Below, in pieces: positions 27,535 to 38,255 of a stretch of 52,299 nt of DNA. The DNA lies in assembly GCF_016239305.1 (NCBI RefSeq), contig NZ_JAEHOQ010000027.1:1-52299 (forward strand). The letters run 5' to 3'. The notes under the pieces are model-generated. The model did no database searches. It was not told where the DNA came from and was given only the letters and a program-made list of their open reading frames with translations. Made by a program: the position numbers and the translations under genes. The stretch is from Proteus vulgaris (lineage in GTDB: Bacteria > Pseudomonadota > Gammaproteobacteria > Enterobacterales > Enterobacteriaceae). Position 1 is the stretch's first letter; every line of letters begins with the position of its first letter.

Positions 27535-27942
27535 ATGGAAGCGCGAGTTAAGTGGGTTGAAGATTTATCTTTTGTTGGTGAGTCTTCATCAGGACATCAA
27601 ATTATGATGGATGGGAACTCTGGCGATAAAGCACCAAGCCCAATGGAGATGCTCTTAATTGCTACGGGTGGATGCAGTGCGATCGATGTAGTTAGTATTT
27701 TACGCAAAGGGCGACATCAAGTAACTGATTGTGAAGTGAAATTAACATCAGAACGTCGCGAAGAAGCCCCACGTTTATTTACTGATATCAATTTGCATTT
27801 TATTGTTTCAGGTAAAGAACTCACAGATAAAATAGTTGAACGAGCAGTTCAATTGTCTGCAGAAAAATATTGTTCTGTCTCTTTAATGTTAGGAAAAGCA
27901 GCCAATATTACACATTCATTTGAAATAAAAGACGCTGAATAA
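27535..27942 (+). CDS. yhfA: OsmC-family protein YhfA
   Basis: A 135-aa OsmC/Ohr superfamily protein (E. coli YhfA 134 aa). The two conserved Cys of this fold are in ATGGCSAIDVVSIL and AEKYCSVSLML. Related proteins reduce organic hydroperoxides, but YhfA itself has no settled function. A strong AGGGGGAA ribosome site precedes the ATG. It is divergent from crp, as in E. coli. Confidence 0.93.
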   Translation: MEARVKWVEDLSFVGESSSGHQIMMDGNSGDKAPSPMEMLLIATGGCSAIDVVSILRKGRHQVTDCEVKLTSERREEAPRLFTDINLHFIVSGKELTDKIVERAVQLSAEKYCSVSLMLGKAANITHSFEIKDAE

Positions 27943-27973
27943 ATTTGATATTTTAAAATAAAGTTTAATTTGG

Positions 27974-28007
27974 AAATAATATCCCTTAATTAAGGGGATA
28001 TTATTTT
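27974..28007. terminator. Bidirectional terminator between yhfA and prkB
   Basis: AAATAATATCCC and GGGGATATTATTTTT pair around a TTAATTAA loop between convergent genes. Confidence 0.8.
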
Positions 28008-28030
28008 TATAAAAATAGATTTTATTTTGC

Positions 28031-28900
28031 TTAACTGATCTTTTCGCCATTTAATAATTTTTTAACTAATGGCGCCATAATTAATTCCATCGCTAATCCT
28101 AATTTTCCACCAGGCACCACAATCGTATTTATTGTTGACATAAATGAGCCATGCAACATTGCCAGTAAATAAGGAAAATCAATATCAGTTAAGCCTCTAA
28201 AGCGAATAACAATAAAACTTTCATCAAGTGTTGGGATAGCTTTAGCTGAAAATGGGTTTGATGTATCGACGGTAGGTACTCGTTGGAAGTTGATGTGAGT
28301 CCGCGAAAATTGCGGAATGATATAGTTAATATAGTCATCCATTGAGCGCACTACGGAATCTCTTACCGCTTCTTGTGAGTGACCCCGTTCAGTGGTGTCT
28401 CGGATAAGTTTTTGTATCCACTCAAGGTTGACGATAGGGACAACACCCACTAATAAATCAACATGCTGTGCGACATCATGTTCATCAGTGACAACACCTC
28501 CGTGTAATCCTTCATAAAAGAGTACATCGGTATCATTGGGTAATGATCCCCATGGTGTAAAAGTCCCGGGTAATTGGTTGTAGGGCGTTGCTTCATCATA
28601 AGAGTGCAAATATTTACGTGATTGGCCTTGTCCCGTTTCGCTATAGTGGCTGAATGTGGAACTCAGTAGGCTAAAATCATTTGCTTCAGGACCAAAATAG
28701 CTAATATGTCGCCCTTGTTCTTTGGCTTTTCTTATCGCCATATCCATTTCAGGGCGAGTATAGCGATGAAAACTATCTCCATCAATTAATGCAGAATGTG
28801 CATTAAGCTGTTGGAATATCTTACGAAAAGCTTGGCTCGTGGTGGTAGTTCCTGCTCCACTTGAGCCCGTAACCGCGATGATAGGATGTTTGACTGACAT
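28031..28900 (-). CDS. prkB: Phosphoribulokinase-family protein PrkB
   Basis: A 289-aa P-loop kinase homologous to E. coli PrkB (289 aa) and to Calvin-cycle phosphoribulokinases. The Walker A is AVTGSSGAGTTTTSQAF near residue 9, followed by the signature DGDSFHRYTRPEMD and a FYEGLHGGVV substrate loop. Enterobacteria lack RuBisCO, so the physiological substrate is uncertain. It is the last gene of a yheT-yheU-prkB reverse-strand run; 62 bases separate it from yheU. Confidence 0.93.
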   Translation of the reverse strand: MSVKHPIIAVTGSSGAGTTTTSQAFRKIFQQLNAHSALIDGDSFHRYTRPEMDMAIRKAKEQGRHISYFGPEANDFSLLSSTFSHYSETGQGQSRKYLHSYDEATPYNQLPGTFTPWGSLPNDTDVLFYEGLHGGVVTDEHDVAQHVDLLVGVVPIVNLEWIQKLIRDTTERGHSQEAVRDSVVRSMDDYINYIIPQFSRTHINFQRVPTVDTSNPFSAKAIPTLDESFIVIRFRGLTDIDFPYLLAMLHGSFMSTINTIVVPGGKLGLAMELIMAPLVKKLLNGEKIS

Positions 28901-28962
28901 AGGTTATCCTTTTGCAAAATAAGGTTAGCCCTTATTGGTGGCGATATTACGCTCCGGGGTGA

Positions 28963-29184
28963 TTAATCAGAGCGAAATTGCGATGCTGGCATAATATTGA
29001 CGCTTTCATGAAGTTCTGACCAAACCAAGACGGCTTCGCCGGATTTTAGTTGTTTTTTTACGTCGGCGACTTTTTGTTCAAGCGTCTTCTCTTGGATACC
29101 ATAATCAGTGCCTTCTCGTAAAACGAAACTTTCAATAAGATTATCCAGTGTCTCTGTGGAAAGTTCATTCCAAGGTATTATCAT
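28963..29184 (-). CDS. yheU: YheU (UPF0270) family protein
   Basis: A 73-aa protein almost colinear with E. coli YheU (72 aa): [27 protein letters not shown], and [16 protein letters not shown] are shared. The function is unknown. Its ATG overlaps the yheT stop by four bases (ATGA), which implies translational coupling to the hydrolase upstream. Confidence 0.95.
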   Translation of the reverse strand: MIIPWNELSTETLDNLIESFVLREGTDYGIQEKTLEQKVADVKKQLKSGEAVLVWSELHESVNIMPASQFRSD

Positions 29185-30161
29185 TTGGTTTTCTCCAAAT
29201 AAGTGGATAACCAGTCAGGTATCCGACTTTCAAGCCACATCACGGGTTTAGAGAGCTTTCCGCTGACAAAACCCACATGTCCACCAAATTCGGTGAGTTG
29301 ATACTCAATATTATTAGGCAGCGTTGTGATATCTGGAATAACATCCGCAGACATAAAAGGATCATCTTTAGCGTGAATAATCAGTGTCGTTTTCTTTATT
29401 TTATTTAATAAAGGCAACGCACTGCATTGTCGATAGTAATCAAGGGCATCTTTGAACCCATGAATTTTAGAGGTAATTAGATCATCAAATTGACGTAGCT
29501 TTTTGATAGATTTTATCGTCAATAAACTAATTGGCAATGATTCAGGGTAGCGGATCAGCTTGCGTGTCGCGTTATTTTTTAGCCCTTTTAATAGGTACCA
29601 TTGATAAAAACGGGAAAAGCCATGTTCAATTTTAGTTGAACAAGGCTCTAACATTAATGGAGCTGATACAATAACAGCCGCATCTACAACGGCCTTTTCG
29701 CCACTTTCAGCAAGGTAATAGGCGAGCATGTTACCTCCAAGAGAGTAACCGACAGCAGCAGTAGGCTGTTCACCAAATTCCTTTTTTAGCCAATTTAAAA
29801 AGTAGCGAGCATCTTCAGTTTCACCTGAGTGATAGATGCGTTTTTGTCTATTGGGCTCGCCACTGCATCCTCTAAAATGCATCACAACACTTAGCCAGCC
29901 TCTCTCTTTTGCTGCTGATAACATGCCATGAACATAAGGACTGCTAAAGCTTCCTTCTAAACCATGAAAGATCACTAACCGTGGCTTATCGAGTGCCATT
30001 TTAGGATCTTCACTCCATGCCAAATCGACAAAATCATTATCAGGAAGGTTTAGTCGTTGCCAGTAAGGTTTTAATAGTGGTGTTCTACGCACTATTCTTG
30101 GTAAAAGCGTTTGTAAATGTGGATTTTTAGCCCAACGCATTGGATTAAAGTATTGAGACAT
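29181..30161 (-). CDS. yheT: YheT alpha/beta hydrolase
   Basis: A 326-aa alpha/beta hydrolase of the YheT/ABHD1-3 group. The nucleophile elbow is [14 protein letters not shown] near residue 142; a late HAKDDPFM (Asp) and GGHVGFVSG (His) complete the triad. [15 protein letters not shown] carries the oxyanion region. There is no signal peptide. A role as an esterase is likely, but the substrate is unknown. It is first in the yheT-yheU-prkB unit. In E. coli yheS follows directly upstream; here 8 kb of accessory genes intervene. Confidence 0.93.
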   Translation of the reverse strand: MSQYFNPMRWAKNPHLQTLLPRIVRRTPLLKPYWQRLNLPDNDFVDLAWSEDPKMALDKPRLVIFHGLEGSFSSPYVHGMLSAAKERGWLSVVMHFRGCSGEPNRQKRIYHSGETEDARYFLNWLKKEFGEQPTAAVGYSLGGNMLAYYLAESGEKAVVDAAVIVSAPLMLEPCSTKIEHGFSRFYQWYLLKGLKNNATRKLIRYPESLPISLLTIKSIKKLRQFDDLITSKIHGFKDALDYYRQCSALPLLNKIKKTTLIIHAKDDPFMSADVIPDITTLPNNIEYQLTEFGGHVGFVSGKLSKPVMWLESRIPDWLSTYLEKTK

Positions 30162-30260
30162 ATTTTCCGTCTATCAAAATGAATTAACACTTGTTTGCTA
30201 AATAACATACTGCTATTTTCGGTGAAAATAAAACATCTGTCACATCTTTGAGTGCTCGCC

Positions 30261-30866
30261 ATGACAATTAGCCTTATTTTTTCTTTAACTATTTTCTTGT
30301 TTATTGCTGCTATCACACCTGGACCCAACAATTTATTGCTTACCTCATCAGGTGCTAATGTCGGTTTTAAAGGCTCATTAAAGCTTATGGCGGGTATTAT
30401 GCTGGGAATGCAATGTGTTTTACTTAGCTCGGCATTTGGTGTGGCTGCATTACTGATTATTTATCCTGCATTACATATAGGATTAAAAATAGTCGGGAGT
30501 GCATACTTACTTTGGCTTGCTTGGAAAACAGCGACATCATCTTATCAGCGTTTAGATATCCCAGCAAAAACGTCGCAAGCCGTAAGTTGGTTTCAAGGTG
30601 GATTATTACAATTTCTCAATCCTAAAGCGTGGATGATGGGATTAGGGGCAGTCGGGAGCTTTAGTTTAGCTGGTGATGCTTATTTTAGTTCAATTATCGC
30701 GATGAGTATTGTGATGGTGATAGTGAATTTTGTTGCAGGCATTGTTTGGATTTTAGGGGGAACCTTAATCAGCTTCTTTTTACAAAGCAGAAGGTCTTGG
30801 TTTATTTTTAATATTTCAATGGGATTATTAACGGCACTTTGTGTTCCTTTGATTTGGATTGAATAA
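30261..30866 (+). CDS. LysE/RhtB-family amino acid exporter
   Basis: A 201-aa membrane protein with the LysE-type opening ITPGPNNLLLTSSGANVGFK and about six hydrophobic segments. The family exports amino acids such as lysine, threonine, homoserine or cysteine derivatives; the substrate here cannot be assigned, though the FLNPKAWMMGLGAVG stretch resembles the RhtB/CysE-like (EamB) subgroup. The ATG at 30261 is preferred to the upstream in-frame GTG at 30252. It is divergent from yheT and is the first gene of the accessory insertion. Confidence 0.85.
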   Translation: MTISLIFSLTIFLFIAAITPGPNNLLLTSSGANVGFKGSLKLMAGIMLGMQCVLLSSAFGVAALLIIYPALHIGLKIVGSAYLLWLAWKTATSSYQRLDIPAKTSQAVSWFQGGLLQFLNPKAWMMGLGAVGSFSLAGDAYFSSIIAMSIVMVIVNFVAGIVWILGGTLISFFLQSRRSWFIFNISMGLLTALCVPLIWIE

Positions 30867-31576
30867 TTAATAAATAGTTATAAATCAATAAGTAACTTAA
30901 TTATTATGATTTAAATAATTCTTTTTTAAGTTTGGTGAATATGATTATTCTAAATATCCATCAAAAAAAGAGTATTAATCTAGTAAAAGAGAGATCTATG
31001 ATCGCCTGTTATCACAGCTAGTTATGTTAAAGTGCTTTTTTACATAAGGTGAGAATAAAATTTCCTCATTTCATATAAACGTGATTATTTAACGTTTTCA
31101 TTTATCTCAATTTATATTTTAAAGTGAAAAAATAATTCTCGCGGACAGGAATTATTTATTCCTTTTTACTGTTTGTAATTAAAGAGAATTTTATTATACA
31201 TATGTTTTTAGTGTGTTTTTTTATTGTTATAACTTAATAAAAGCGTTTAAAAACGCAATATTATTGAATATATATAAATTGAATTTATATTCTCTCATTG
31301 ACCAAAAAGAATAAATTATTATTAAAGATTGGAAAAAAATAAATTAAGTATTATAGAATATCGCGGTTAATGAACAAAAGCGGATAGAAAAGATAATTAT
31401 AAAACTATTATAAAAGTAAGTATTTTAATAATAACATTATTTTTTTGTAATTTATTGTTTCTGTTCTGTTTTTTATTAGTTTTAATCTGAAAACCTAAAT
31501 AACTTTAGGCATCAAACTCTTTATCAAGAATGATCCCATATATAACGATATAGTACTCGAAGTGGATATTTTCATT
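30867..31576. other. Long AT-rich spacer before the MurR-like gene
   Basis: About 710 bases without a supportable gene. It contains an AT-rich inverted repeat (AAATAATTC at 31130-31138 and GAATTATTT at 31149-31157) and a GCGTTT/AAACGC hairpin near 31245. Its function is unknown; the length and low GC suggest eroded sequence or a large control region for the regulator gene. Confidence 0.4.
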
Positions 31577-32437
31577 ATGCCAACATTAACAAAAATTGCT
31601 TGGATCAAGCCAGGTATGGCTACAAATCAGCGTAAAATAGCAGATTATATTTTAGATAATCCTGAAAAAACGGTGACACTTTCATCACAGCAATTAGCTG
31701 TAATTACGGGTGTCAGTCAGTCTGCAATTGTTAAGTTTAGTCAAAAAATAGGATTCAAAGGTTTTCCATCTTTGAAACTTGCAATAAGTGAAGAGCTAGG
31801 CCGAAAAAATGCGGGCACAGGGCAAAATGCGAGCATATTACATAATCAAATAGGTTCTGATGATAGTTTAGTTGTTATTGCACAAAAACTGGCACAAGAA
31901 AAAAATAATTCGATTAGTGATACGACTCGCCAAATTAATTATTTTCATTTTGAAAAAGTGATCCAGCTTATTGATGAAGCTCAACGTGTTCAAATTATAG
32001 GTATTGGTGGTTCTGGGTTAGTGGCCAGAGATTTAAGTTATAAATTGCAAAAAATCGGGATCACTACACTTATCGAAACGGATCATCATGTCCAAATATC
32101 TGTTGCTCAAATGTTAAGTTCAAAAGACTTACAAATAGTTATTTCTTATAGTGGAAAAAGAAAAGACATGTTAGTGGCAGCCTCTGTTGCTAAAAAACAG
32201 GGAGCAAAAATTATTGCTATTACAGGAGAAAAACACTCTCCATTAGGAAGGATCGCTGATTATATATTAGAAACAATTGCGGATGAGGGAGAGTGGAGAA
32301 GTGCTTCAATCTCATCTCGTACTGCACAAAATACAATAACAGATCTTATTTTCATGGCGTTATTAAAGAAACGTGATGAATGTGCGAAGACATTAGTGTT
32401 AAGTTCGCAGGCATTAATTAACAGCCTAGATAATTAA
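31577..32437 (+). CDS. RpiR-family regulator, MurR-like (HTH + SIS domains)
   Basis: A 286-aa RpiR-family regulator. The N-terminal helix-turn-helix (LSSQQLAVITGVSQSAIVKF, about 34-53) is followed by a sugar isomerase (SIS) domain with IIGIGGSGLVARDLSYKLQK and VISYSGKRKDM. Blocks such as EWRSASISSRTAQNTITDL closely resemble E. coli MurR, the N-acetylmuramate-6-phosphate-responsive repressor of murQP. No murQ or murP gene is nearby, so the target and effector are uncertain. The ATG at 31577 is preferred over an in-frame GTG at 31562. Confidence 0.85.
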   Translation: MPTLTKIAWIKPGMATNQRKIADYILDNPEKTVTLSSQQLAVITGVSQSAIVKFSQKIGFKGFPSLKLAISEELGRKNAGTGQNASILHNQIGSDDSLVVIAQKLAQEKNNSISDTTRQINYFHFEKVIQLIDEAQRVQIIGIGGSGLVARDLSYKLQKIGITTLIETDHHVQISVAQMLSSKDLQIVISYSGKRKDMLVAASVAKKQGAKIIAITGEKHSPLGRIADYILETIADEGEWRSASISSRTAQNTITDLIFMALLKKRDECAKTLVLSSQALINSLDN

Positions 32438-32494
32438 AAATTTTGAACTGATTCAAAAAATTAATATTTAAAAGTAGGTATTTACACTTATTAC

Positions 32495-32521
32495 TAAAGT
32501 TATTCTCCCAACGGCCGAAAC
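32495..32521 (+). promoter_or_regulatory. Sigma-28 (FliA) promoter of aer
   Basis: TAAAGTTA, 11 bases, GCCGAAAC: near the enterobacterial flagellar class 3 consensus TAAAGTTT-N11-GCCGATAA. It ends 65 bases before the aer ATG. Confidence 0.85.
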
Positions 32522-32586
32522 GATAGTTATTTAGGCAGTCTTTTTTTGTTGAGATGTTTTAATTTCAATGTCGAGGAGAGTAACTA

Positions 32587-34131
32587 ATGCGTAACAATCA
32601 ACCGGTGACACAGCGAGAATACCCGGTATCTGAAAACGCAACACTGATGTCGACGACAGATCTTGATGGTAATATTATTTATGCCAACGAGGACTTCGTC
32701 GAGGCCAGTGGGTTTTCAGTAGAGGAACTGGTGGGAAAACCCCATAATATTGTCCGGCATCCTGATATCCCTTCAGACGTTTTTAAGGATATGTGGAAAA
32801 CCTTAAAGCAAGGCGAAGTTTGGACTGGGATCGTTAAAAATAGACGTAAAAATGGTGATCATTATTGGGTAAGAGCCAATATCACGCCTATTATTCGTCA
32901 GGGTAAAATTCAAAGTTTTATGTCAGTCAGAACTTGTGCACAAAAAGAGGAAATAGCACAAGCCTCAGCACTTTATGATGCATTTAATCAAGGTAAATAT
33001 CCTTCTCATACCTTTTTGAAAGGTGCTTTTGTTTATAAAGGATGGCAACGTTGGCGCTCATGGGATCATACTATTTCATTAAAAAAACGCCTTCGCCTTT
33101 TTATTCTATTCCCTCTACCGTTTATGTTGTTAAGCGCATGGTTTTCTGGCTTAACCGGTTATGCTCTTCTGATGCATATCGTCGTTTTACTGTTATTGCT
33201 AATGGCAAATGAACGCATTCTGTACTTTCAAATTGTTAAGCCGATAATTCAATTAAATAAACACGCTAATCGAGTTGCAACAGGAGACGAACATAACGTT
33301 GCTTACCTTAATCGTATTGATGAAATCGGAATGACTCAGCGTTCAGTTAATCAGTTAGGCCGAATGTTCCGCTGGTTAGTAAATGATGTAAGCCATCAAA
33401 TTCATCAAGTCGATATTTCTTGTGATCAATTAGCGGCGGGTAATCGTGATTTATATGTAAGAACAGAACAAACAGCCAGCAATGTTGAAGCAACGGCATC
33501 TACGATGAATGAGCTTACTACTGCGGTAAGTAGTAATAGTGAAACTGCGGGGCAGGCAAATAACCTTTCTAATATCACCTGTGATGCAGCGATAAAGGGA
33601 GGAAATGCAATGGATAATATCGCCAATACTATGAATGATATTGCGAAAAGTTCAGAGCGTATCAGCAATATTATTGGTGTTATTGATAGTATTGCTTTTC
33701 AAACCAATATCCTTGCATTGAATGCATCAGTAGAAGCCGCTAGAGCGGGTGAGCAAGGACGTGGTTTTTCTGTGGTGGCGACTGAAGTGAGGGAATTAGC
33801 GCAACGTAGTGCGGAAGCAGCAAAAGAGATCAAAAAATTGATTAGTGCTTCAAGTAGTAATATCAAAGTTGGTTCAAAACAAGTCAATGAGACGGTCAGT
33901 ACGATGGAGGATATTGTCGTACATGTCAAAAATGTGACCGATTTAATTGGTGAAATTAGTCTTGCTTCATCAGAACAGAGTGCGGGACTAAAGGAGTTAG
34001 GCCGCGCAGTTGAAAAATTGGAATTAATTACGCATGAAAATGCTAACTATGTTTCTAAGGCTTCAATGATTTCAGGTGAGATGAAAGTACAAACTAATTA
34101 CTTAGTCAGTGCAATTAATGTATTCCATTAA
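32587..34131 (+). CDS. aer: Aerotaxis receptor Aer
   Basis: A 514-aa energy/oxygen-sensing chemoreceptor (E. coli Aer 506 aa). The N-terminal PAS domain, which binds FAD, spans about residues 15-120 ([35 protein letters not shown]). A hydrophobic membrane hairpin lies near 170-215 with no periplasmic domain, then a HAMP region. The cytoplasmic signalling domain contains the conserved tip [20 protein letters not shown]. It lacks the C-terminal NWxxF tether. GAGGAG precedes the ATG, and a sigma-28 promoter ties expression to flagella. Confidence 0.94.
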   Translation: MRNNQPVTQREYPVSENATLMSTTDLDGNIIYANEDFVEASGFSVEELVGKPHNIVRHPDIPSDVFKDMWKTLKQGEVWTGIVKNRRKNGDHYWVRANITPIIRQGKIQSFMSVRTCAQKEEIAQASALYDAFNQGKYPSHTFLKGAFVYKGWQRWRSWDHTISLKKRLRLFILFPLPFMLLSAWFSGLTGYALLMHIVVLLLLLMANERILYFQIVKPIIQLNKHANRVATGDEHNVAYLNRIDEIGMTQRSVNQLGRMFRWLVNDVSHQIHQVDISCDQLAAGNRDLYVRTEQTASNVEATASTMNELTTAVSSNSETAGQANNLSNITCDAAIKGGNAMDNIANTMNDIAKSSERISNIIGVIDSIAFQTNILALNASVEAARAGEQGRGFSVVATEVRELAQRSAEAAKEIKKLISASSSNIKVGSKQVNETVSTMEDIVVHVKNVTDLIGEISLASSEQSAGLKELGRAVEKLELITHENANYVSKASMISGEMKVQTNYLVSAINVFH

Positions 34132-34158
34132 GTTGTAGCTATTAGAAAATAAAAGAAA

Positions 34159-34186
34159 AAAGACACCTACTAAAAATAGGTGTCTT
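34159..34186 (+). terminator. Terminator of aer
   Basis: AAAGACACCTA / TAGGTGTCTTT with a 6-base loop; A-rich before it, so it may also serve the convergent chemoreceptor gene. Confidence 0.8.
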
Positions 34187-34230
34187 TGTGTTTATCTAAA
34201 TCCTATTTTAATCATGGTAAAATGGATGAT

Positions 34231-35973
34231 TTAAAAGCTTGTCCAATCATCGTCTTCATCATCTTTGACAGATGTTCTTTTCACGAAATTCTTCTCTTTT
34301 ATGTCATCCTTGACGGTGTTTTTCATTTTTTCTTCTTTTGTCTGCAGTGATTTTTCAGAAGAGAACGATTTTTCGATTATGTTATGTTGTGATTTTTTAT
34401 TGTATTGCTCACTTTCAGCTGTTTTAAATTGCTCAACGATTTGTTCAAGATTACCCGCTTCTTCGGTTAGTAAACTGGCAACAGAGGAAGATTGTTCAAC
34501 CATGGCGGCATTTTGTTGGGTGGCTTTATCCATTTCTGTAACTGCAAGGGAGACTTGGGTTATACCACGCGTTTGTTCTTCAGATGCCGATAAGATTTCT
34601 GTCATTGAGTCTTCAACATGTTTTACAGATGTCAATATTTCACCCATAGAAATACTGACTTGTTCAACAAGATCATTACCATGACGAACTCGACTTATTG
34701 AGGCATCAATTAACTCTTTAATTTCCTTCGCCGCTTCAGCACTACGCTGTGCTAATTCCCTCACTTCAGTCGCCACCACAGAAAAACCACGTCCTTGCTC
34801 ACCCGCTCTAGCCGCTTCAACAGCTGCATTTAAGGAGAGAATATTGGTTTGAAAAGCAATACTGTTGATAACGGCGGTGATCTCGCCAATCTTTTGTGAG
34901 CTATCGGCAATATCCGTCATGGTTTTCACCATCCGATTAGTGACATCGCCCCCTTTACTGGCAATATTTGATGTTTGATTGATGAGATGTGAAACTTCAC
35001 GAGCACTTTCTGTATTGTTTCTCACTGTTGCTGTGAGTTGTTCCATACTGGATGCGGTTTCTTCTAATGCACTAGCTTGTTCTTCAGTACGACAAGAAAG
35101 ATCGGTATTGCCTGCTGATAATTCTTGAACACCCGTGTAAATATGATGACTTGTTCCTCGAATAGCATTCACAATTAATGAGAGTTCAGTGCGCATATAC
35201 TGAATACCCGTAATTAATTGGTCAATTTCATTATTCCCTTTTGCTGTGATGTCTTTATTTTCTAATAAATTTCCTTGTGAAATTTCTGACATATAATCCA
35301 CGATTTGATTGATACGTAAAACAATATTTCGACGTATCCAAAGCACAACGAGAACCGTAAAAAGAATAAAAATAAACATAAAAACAAACGATAAAATTAA
35401 CGTGCGTTCGTAATTACCCTGTGCGGCTTGTGTTGCATAAGTCACCACGTTATCACTGAGATAATCTGTCGCTTCATAGAGGGATTGAGTAAAACGCTCA
35501 TTGGTATTATGTGCATAAAGGGATTGAAAGCCGTAGTAATCTCGAATTTCTAAACATGAGACGAGCTGATCAAGATCGTAAATAACTCGATTAAAAAGCT
35601 TTTTCATATTTTCTATTTTTTCAGGATCAAAGCTGGCGTTGGTCGCAGAAGTAAAATATGAGGTAATAATACGCGTAATATCTTGTTTTCGTTGTGGATA
35701 AGTAGAAAGAAAGTGAGTGATTTTATCTTCTGCAATGTCAGGGGTGAGATGGGCTTCAAACATAACATTAAGCATATCTTCACGTAATTTATTTAACTCT
35801 GCATAACCATAATCCATCGTTTTTATCTGTTCAAAGCCATTTGCTAATTGTGAGATCCGCTTATTTGTTAAACTCGCATCACGGATACTCATTGCACCAG
35901 AGAAAAGTTGAATAGTGCAAAACAGTATTAAGATAAACATTAAGCCATTAGATATTTTTATTCGTTTCAGCAT
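34231..35973 (-). CDS. Methyl-accepting chemotaxis protein (first of tandem pair)
   Basis: A 580-aa chemoreceptor of the Tar/Tsr architecture: TM1 at about residues 9-29, a periplasmic four-helix-bundle domain of about 160 aa, TM2 near 192-213 (FVFMFIFILFTVLVV), HAMP, methylation helices and the conserved hairpin tip ([20 protein letters not shown]). The last residues, DDDWTSF, resemble the NWETF pentapeptide that tethers CheR and CheB. A Lys/Glu/Asp-rich linker precedes it. The ligand cannot be told from sequence; the ligand domain differs strongly from its neighbour while the signalling part is nearly identical. A sigma-28 promoter lies upstream. Confidence 0.93.
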   Translation of the reverse strand: MLKRIKISNGLMFILILFCTIQLFSGAMSIRDASLTNKRISQLANGFEQIKTMDYGYAELNKLREDMLNVMFEAHLTPDIAEDKITHFLSTYPQRKQDITRIITSYFTSATNASFDPEKIENMKKLFNRVIYDLDQLVSCLEIRDYYGFQSLYAHNTNERFTQSLYEATDYLSDNVVTYATQAAQGNYERTLILSFVFMFIFILFTVLVVLWIRRNIVLRINQIVDYMSEISQGNLLENKDITAKGNNEIDQLITGIQYMRTELSLIVNAIRGTSHHIYTGVQELSAGNTDLSCRTEEQASALEETASSMEQLTATVRNNTESAREVSHLINQTSNIASKGGDVTNRMVKTMTDIADSSQKIGEITAVINSIAFQTNILSLNAAVEAARAGEQGRGFSVVATEVRELAQRSAEAAKEIKELIDASISRVRHGNDLVEQVSISMGEILTSVKHVEDSMTEILSASEEQTRGITQVSLAVTEMDKATQQNAAMVEQSSSVASLLTEEAGNLEQIVEQFKTAESEQYNKKSQHNIIEKSFSSEKSLQTKEEKMKNTVKDDIKEKNFVKRTSVKDDEDDDWTSF

Positions 35974-36039
35974 AGCCTTACCTATTTAATTGATTTGTAG
36001 GACACACAGCAAGGAGCGATAACTATTTATCAATTAAAC

Positions 36040-36067
36040 TTATTCGGCTAAATACTTAAAAACTTTA
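36040..36067 (-). promoter_or_regulatory. Sigma-28 promoter of the first chemoreceptor gene
   Basis: On the reverse strand it reads TAAAGTTT, 11 bases, GCCGAATA: a perfect -35 and spacing and a -10 close to GCCGATAA. It is 67 bases upstream of the start codon. The rest of 36068-36510 has no gene, apart from the hairpin at 36406-36432. Confidence 0.88.
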
Positions 36068-36405
36068 TTTTTTCTACTCTATTTAATGGTAAAGATGACT
36101 TATATTTCTTTTTTTAGCTTTAATTATCATCTAATGGCTAAAATATTTTAATGATTCATATAAAAAGCTATAAGTATATTATCTTACTCATTTTTTATGT
36201 TAACTGATTTAATAATAAGTGTTTGTAATGTTTTGTTGAATAAGAGAGCAATAATGAGCATTTTTTTTCTTTATTTATCGTTTTATCTTATGATAAGTGA
36301 AATAAGTATATTAATTTCGAAAATATTCTCAATTTTTCTTAAAAGTTGTTCTTTTTTTGTATGAAAAGCTGTCGTTTTTTTATATTTATGTGTGGGAAGA
36401 TTGAA

Positions 36406-36432
36406 ATACTCCCAGGAATTAACTGGGAGTAT
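36406..36432 (-). terminator. Hairpin downstream of the second chemoreceptor gene
   Basis: The perfect 10-bp stem ATACTCCCAG / CTGGGAGTAT has a 7-base loop and only a weak T-run on the reverse strand, 78 bases after that gene's stop; probable terminator. Confidence 0.6.
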
Positions 36433-36510
36433 GGTAGGTAGAGGTTTTGTTATATGTAATTGACTACTTATTATACTAAGCGTTTACTTTCTTTTGTATA
36501 AGAGGTCAAC

Positions 36511-38193
36511 TTAAAAACTTTCCCAATTATCATTGGTTTCATGGTGATTTGTCTTTATTGTCGGCGTTTTAAGCGCTTCTTTTTCTTGCGATGTTGCTGA
36601 GAATGTGGGCAGTTTCGTTGAGGTTGGTTTTTCATGTTCAACTTTAAATGTATTAACGATGATATCTAACATGCTGGCTTGTTCACTTAATGTGGCAGAA
36701 GCCGCAGTTGATTGTTCAACCATCGCCGCATTTTGTTGGGTTGCCTTATCCATCTCATTAACAGCAAGACTAATTTGTGCAATACCACGAGTTTGTTCTT
36801 CTGATGCAGATAAGATTTCTTTCATTGAACCCGAAACGTGATTGACGGATGTTACAATCTCTCCCATTGATAAGCTGACTTGCTCAACAAGATCATTACC
36901 TTGTCTCACCCGTAAGATTGTGGATTCAATAAGCTCTTTGATCTCTTTAGCGGCTTCGGCACTTCGTTGTGCTAAGTTGCGCACTTCACTTGCTACCACA
37001 GAAAATCCTCGGCCTTGCTCACCCGCTCTAGCTGCTTCAACGGCTGCGTTAAGGGCTAAGATATTTGTTTGGAATGCAATATCATCAATAACAGCAGTAA
37101 TTTCACCAATCTTTTGTGAGCGATCGGCAATATCTGTCATTGTCATGACCATCTTGTTACTGTGTTCGCCACCTTGAACAGCGATATCCGCAGTACTCAT
37201 TACCAACTCTGTGACTTCACGAGCGCTATCCGTGTTATTGCGAATGGTTGCGGTCATCTGCTCCATACTGGATGCAGTTTCTTCTAGTGCGCTAGCTTGC
37301 TCTTCAGTTCGGCTGGATAAGTCATTATTACTTGCAGCAATCTCTTGTACACCGGTATAAATAGTCGCACTACTATTTCGGATAGAGCTTACCATCTCTT
37401 TTAATTGTGCACGCATTTGCTGTAATCCCAGCATTAGCTGGTCTATTTCAGTATTACCTGAAATGTCACTATCCATACGACTGACTAAATCACCTTTAGC
37501 AATTGTTTCTTGATAGATGATCATTTGATTAATACGAGCAATGATGTATTTACGGATCCAAATAAGAACCAATGTGGTGAAAATAAGGAAAATACCCATA
37601 AAGGTAGACGCTATCCACAGCATGCTGTAGTAGTTCTTTTCCGCTTCAATCACTGACGGATTAACTACCTCATCTGTAATAAAGTCAGTGGCTTCATATA
37701 GTGAGTTAGTAAAGTTAGTATTCGCTGGGCTTTTTAAGATCAATCGAACAGCATTGGTATTTCGTTCACCTAAATATTGTGCCAATAAATCAAGATCAAC
37801 TCGGCTTTTTTGATAAAGCTGTTTGATCTGTGCCATACGTTGCTGATCGAAACCCGTTTGAGCAGATAGCTCAACATACTCATTCATCAGAGCATCAACT
37901 TGTGCCTTACGTGCTGGCATGGTTTGCATAAATGCAGTGATGTTTGCATCTTCTGCTTGAGGATTTGATATATAGCTAAATGCTTGCGCAATAATATCCG
38001 TACGCAATGTATTCAACTCCGCATAGGTATTATCCATTGTGCGTAGTTGGTCGAAACTGTATGAAATTTGCTTGAGTTTATTTTGAGTCTGGTAGGCATC
38101 GTGAATGCTTTGTACTCCAGAAATGATCTGAATAATACAAAACAGAGTCAGGACACACATTAAACCTTGAGAGATTTTAATTCGTTTTAACAT
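36511..38193 (-). CDS. Methyl-accepting chemotaxis protein (second of tandem pair)
   Basis: A 560-aa chemoreceptor laid out like its neighbour: TM1 near residues 9-29, a periplasmic four-helix domain, TM2 near 190-212, HAMP and a signalling domain with the tip [20 protein letters not shown]. It ends DNWESF, a good CheR/CheB tether. The start at 38193 (MLKRIKIS) is chosen because TAGGTAGGGTT lies just upstream and the neighbour begins identically; the frame opens at 38241 inside the transcript. The periplasmic domain differs from the first receptor, so the pair probably sense different ligands. A sigma-28 promoter is upstream. Confidence 0.93.
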   Translation of the reverse strand: MLKRIKISQGLMCVLTLFCIIQIISGVQSIHDAYQTQNKLKQISYSFDQLRTMDNTYAELNTLRTDIIAQAFSYISNPQAEDANITAFMQTMPARKAQVDALMNEYVELSAQTGFDQQRMAQIKQLYQKSRVDLDLLAQYLGERNTNAVRLILKSPANTNFTNSLYEATDFITDEVVNPSVIEAEKNYYSMLWIASTFMGIFLIFTTLVLIWIRKYIIARINQMIIYQETIAKGDLVSRMDSDISGNTEIDQLMLGLQQMRAQLKEMVSSIRNSSATIYTGVQEIAASNNDLSSRTEEQASALEETASSMEQMTATIRNNTDSAREVTELVMSTADIAVQGGEHSNKMVMTMTDIADRSQKIGEITAVIDDIAFQTNILALNAAVEAARAGEQGRGFSVVASEVRNLAQRSAEAAKEIKELIESTILRVRQGNDLVEQVSLSMGEIVTSVNHVSGSMKEILSASEEQTRGIAQISLAVNEMDKATQQNAAMVEQSTAASATLSEQASMLDIIVNTFKVEHEKPTSTKLPTFSATSQEKEALKTPTIKTNHHETNDNWESF

Positions 38194-38255
38194 AACCCTA
38201 CCTATTAGCTTTGTCTTTTCGTCGGTAAGTGGGAGGTCCACTTAGCAGAATGATT

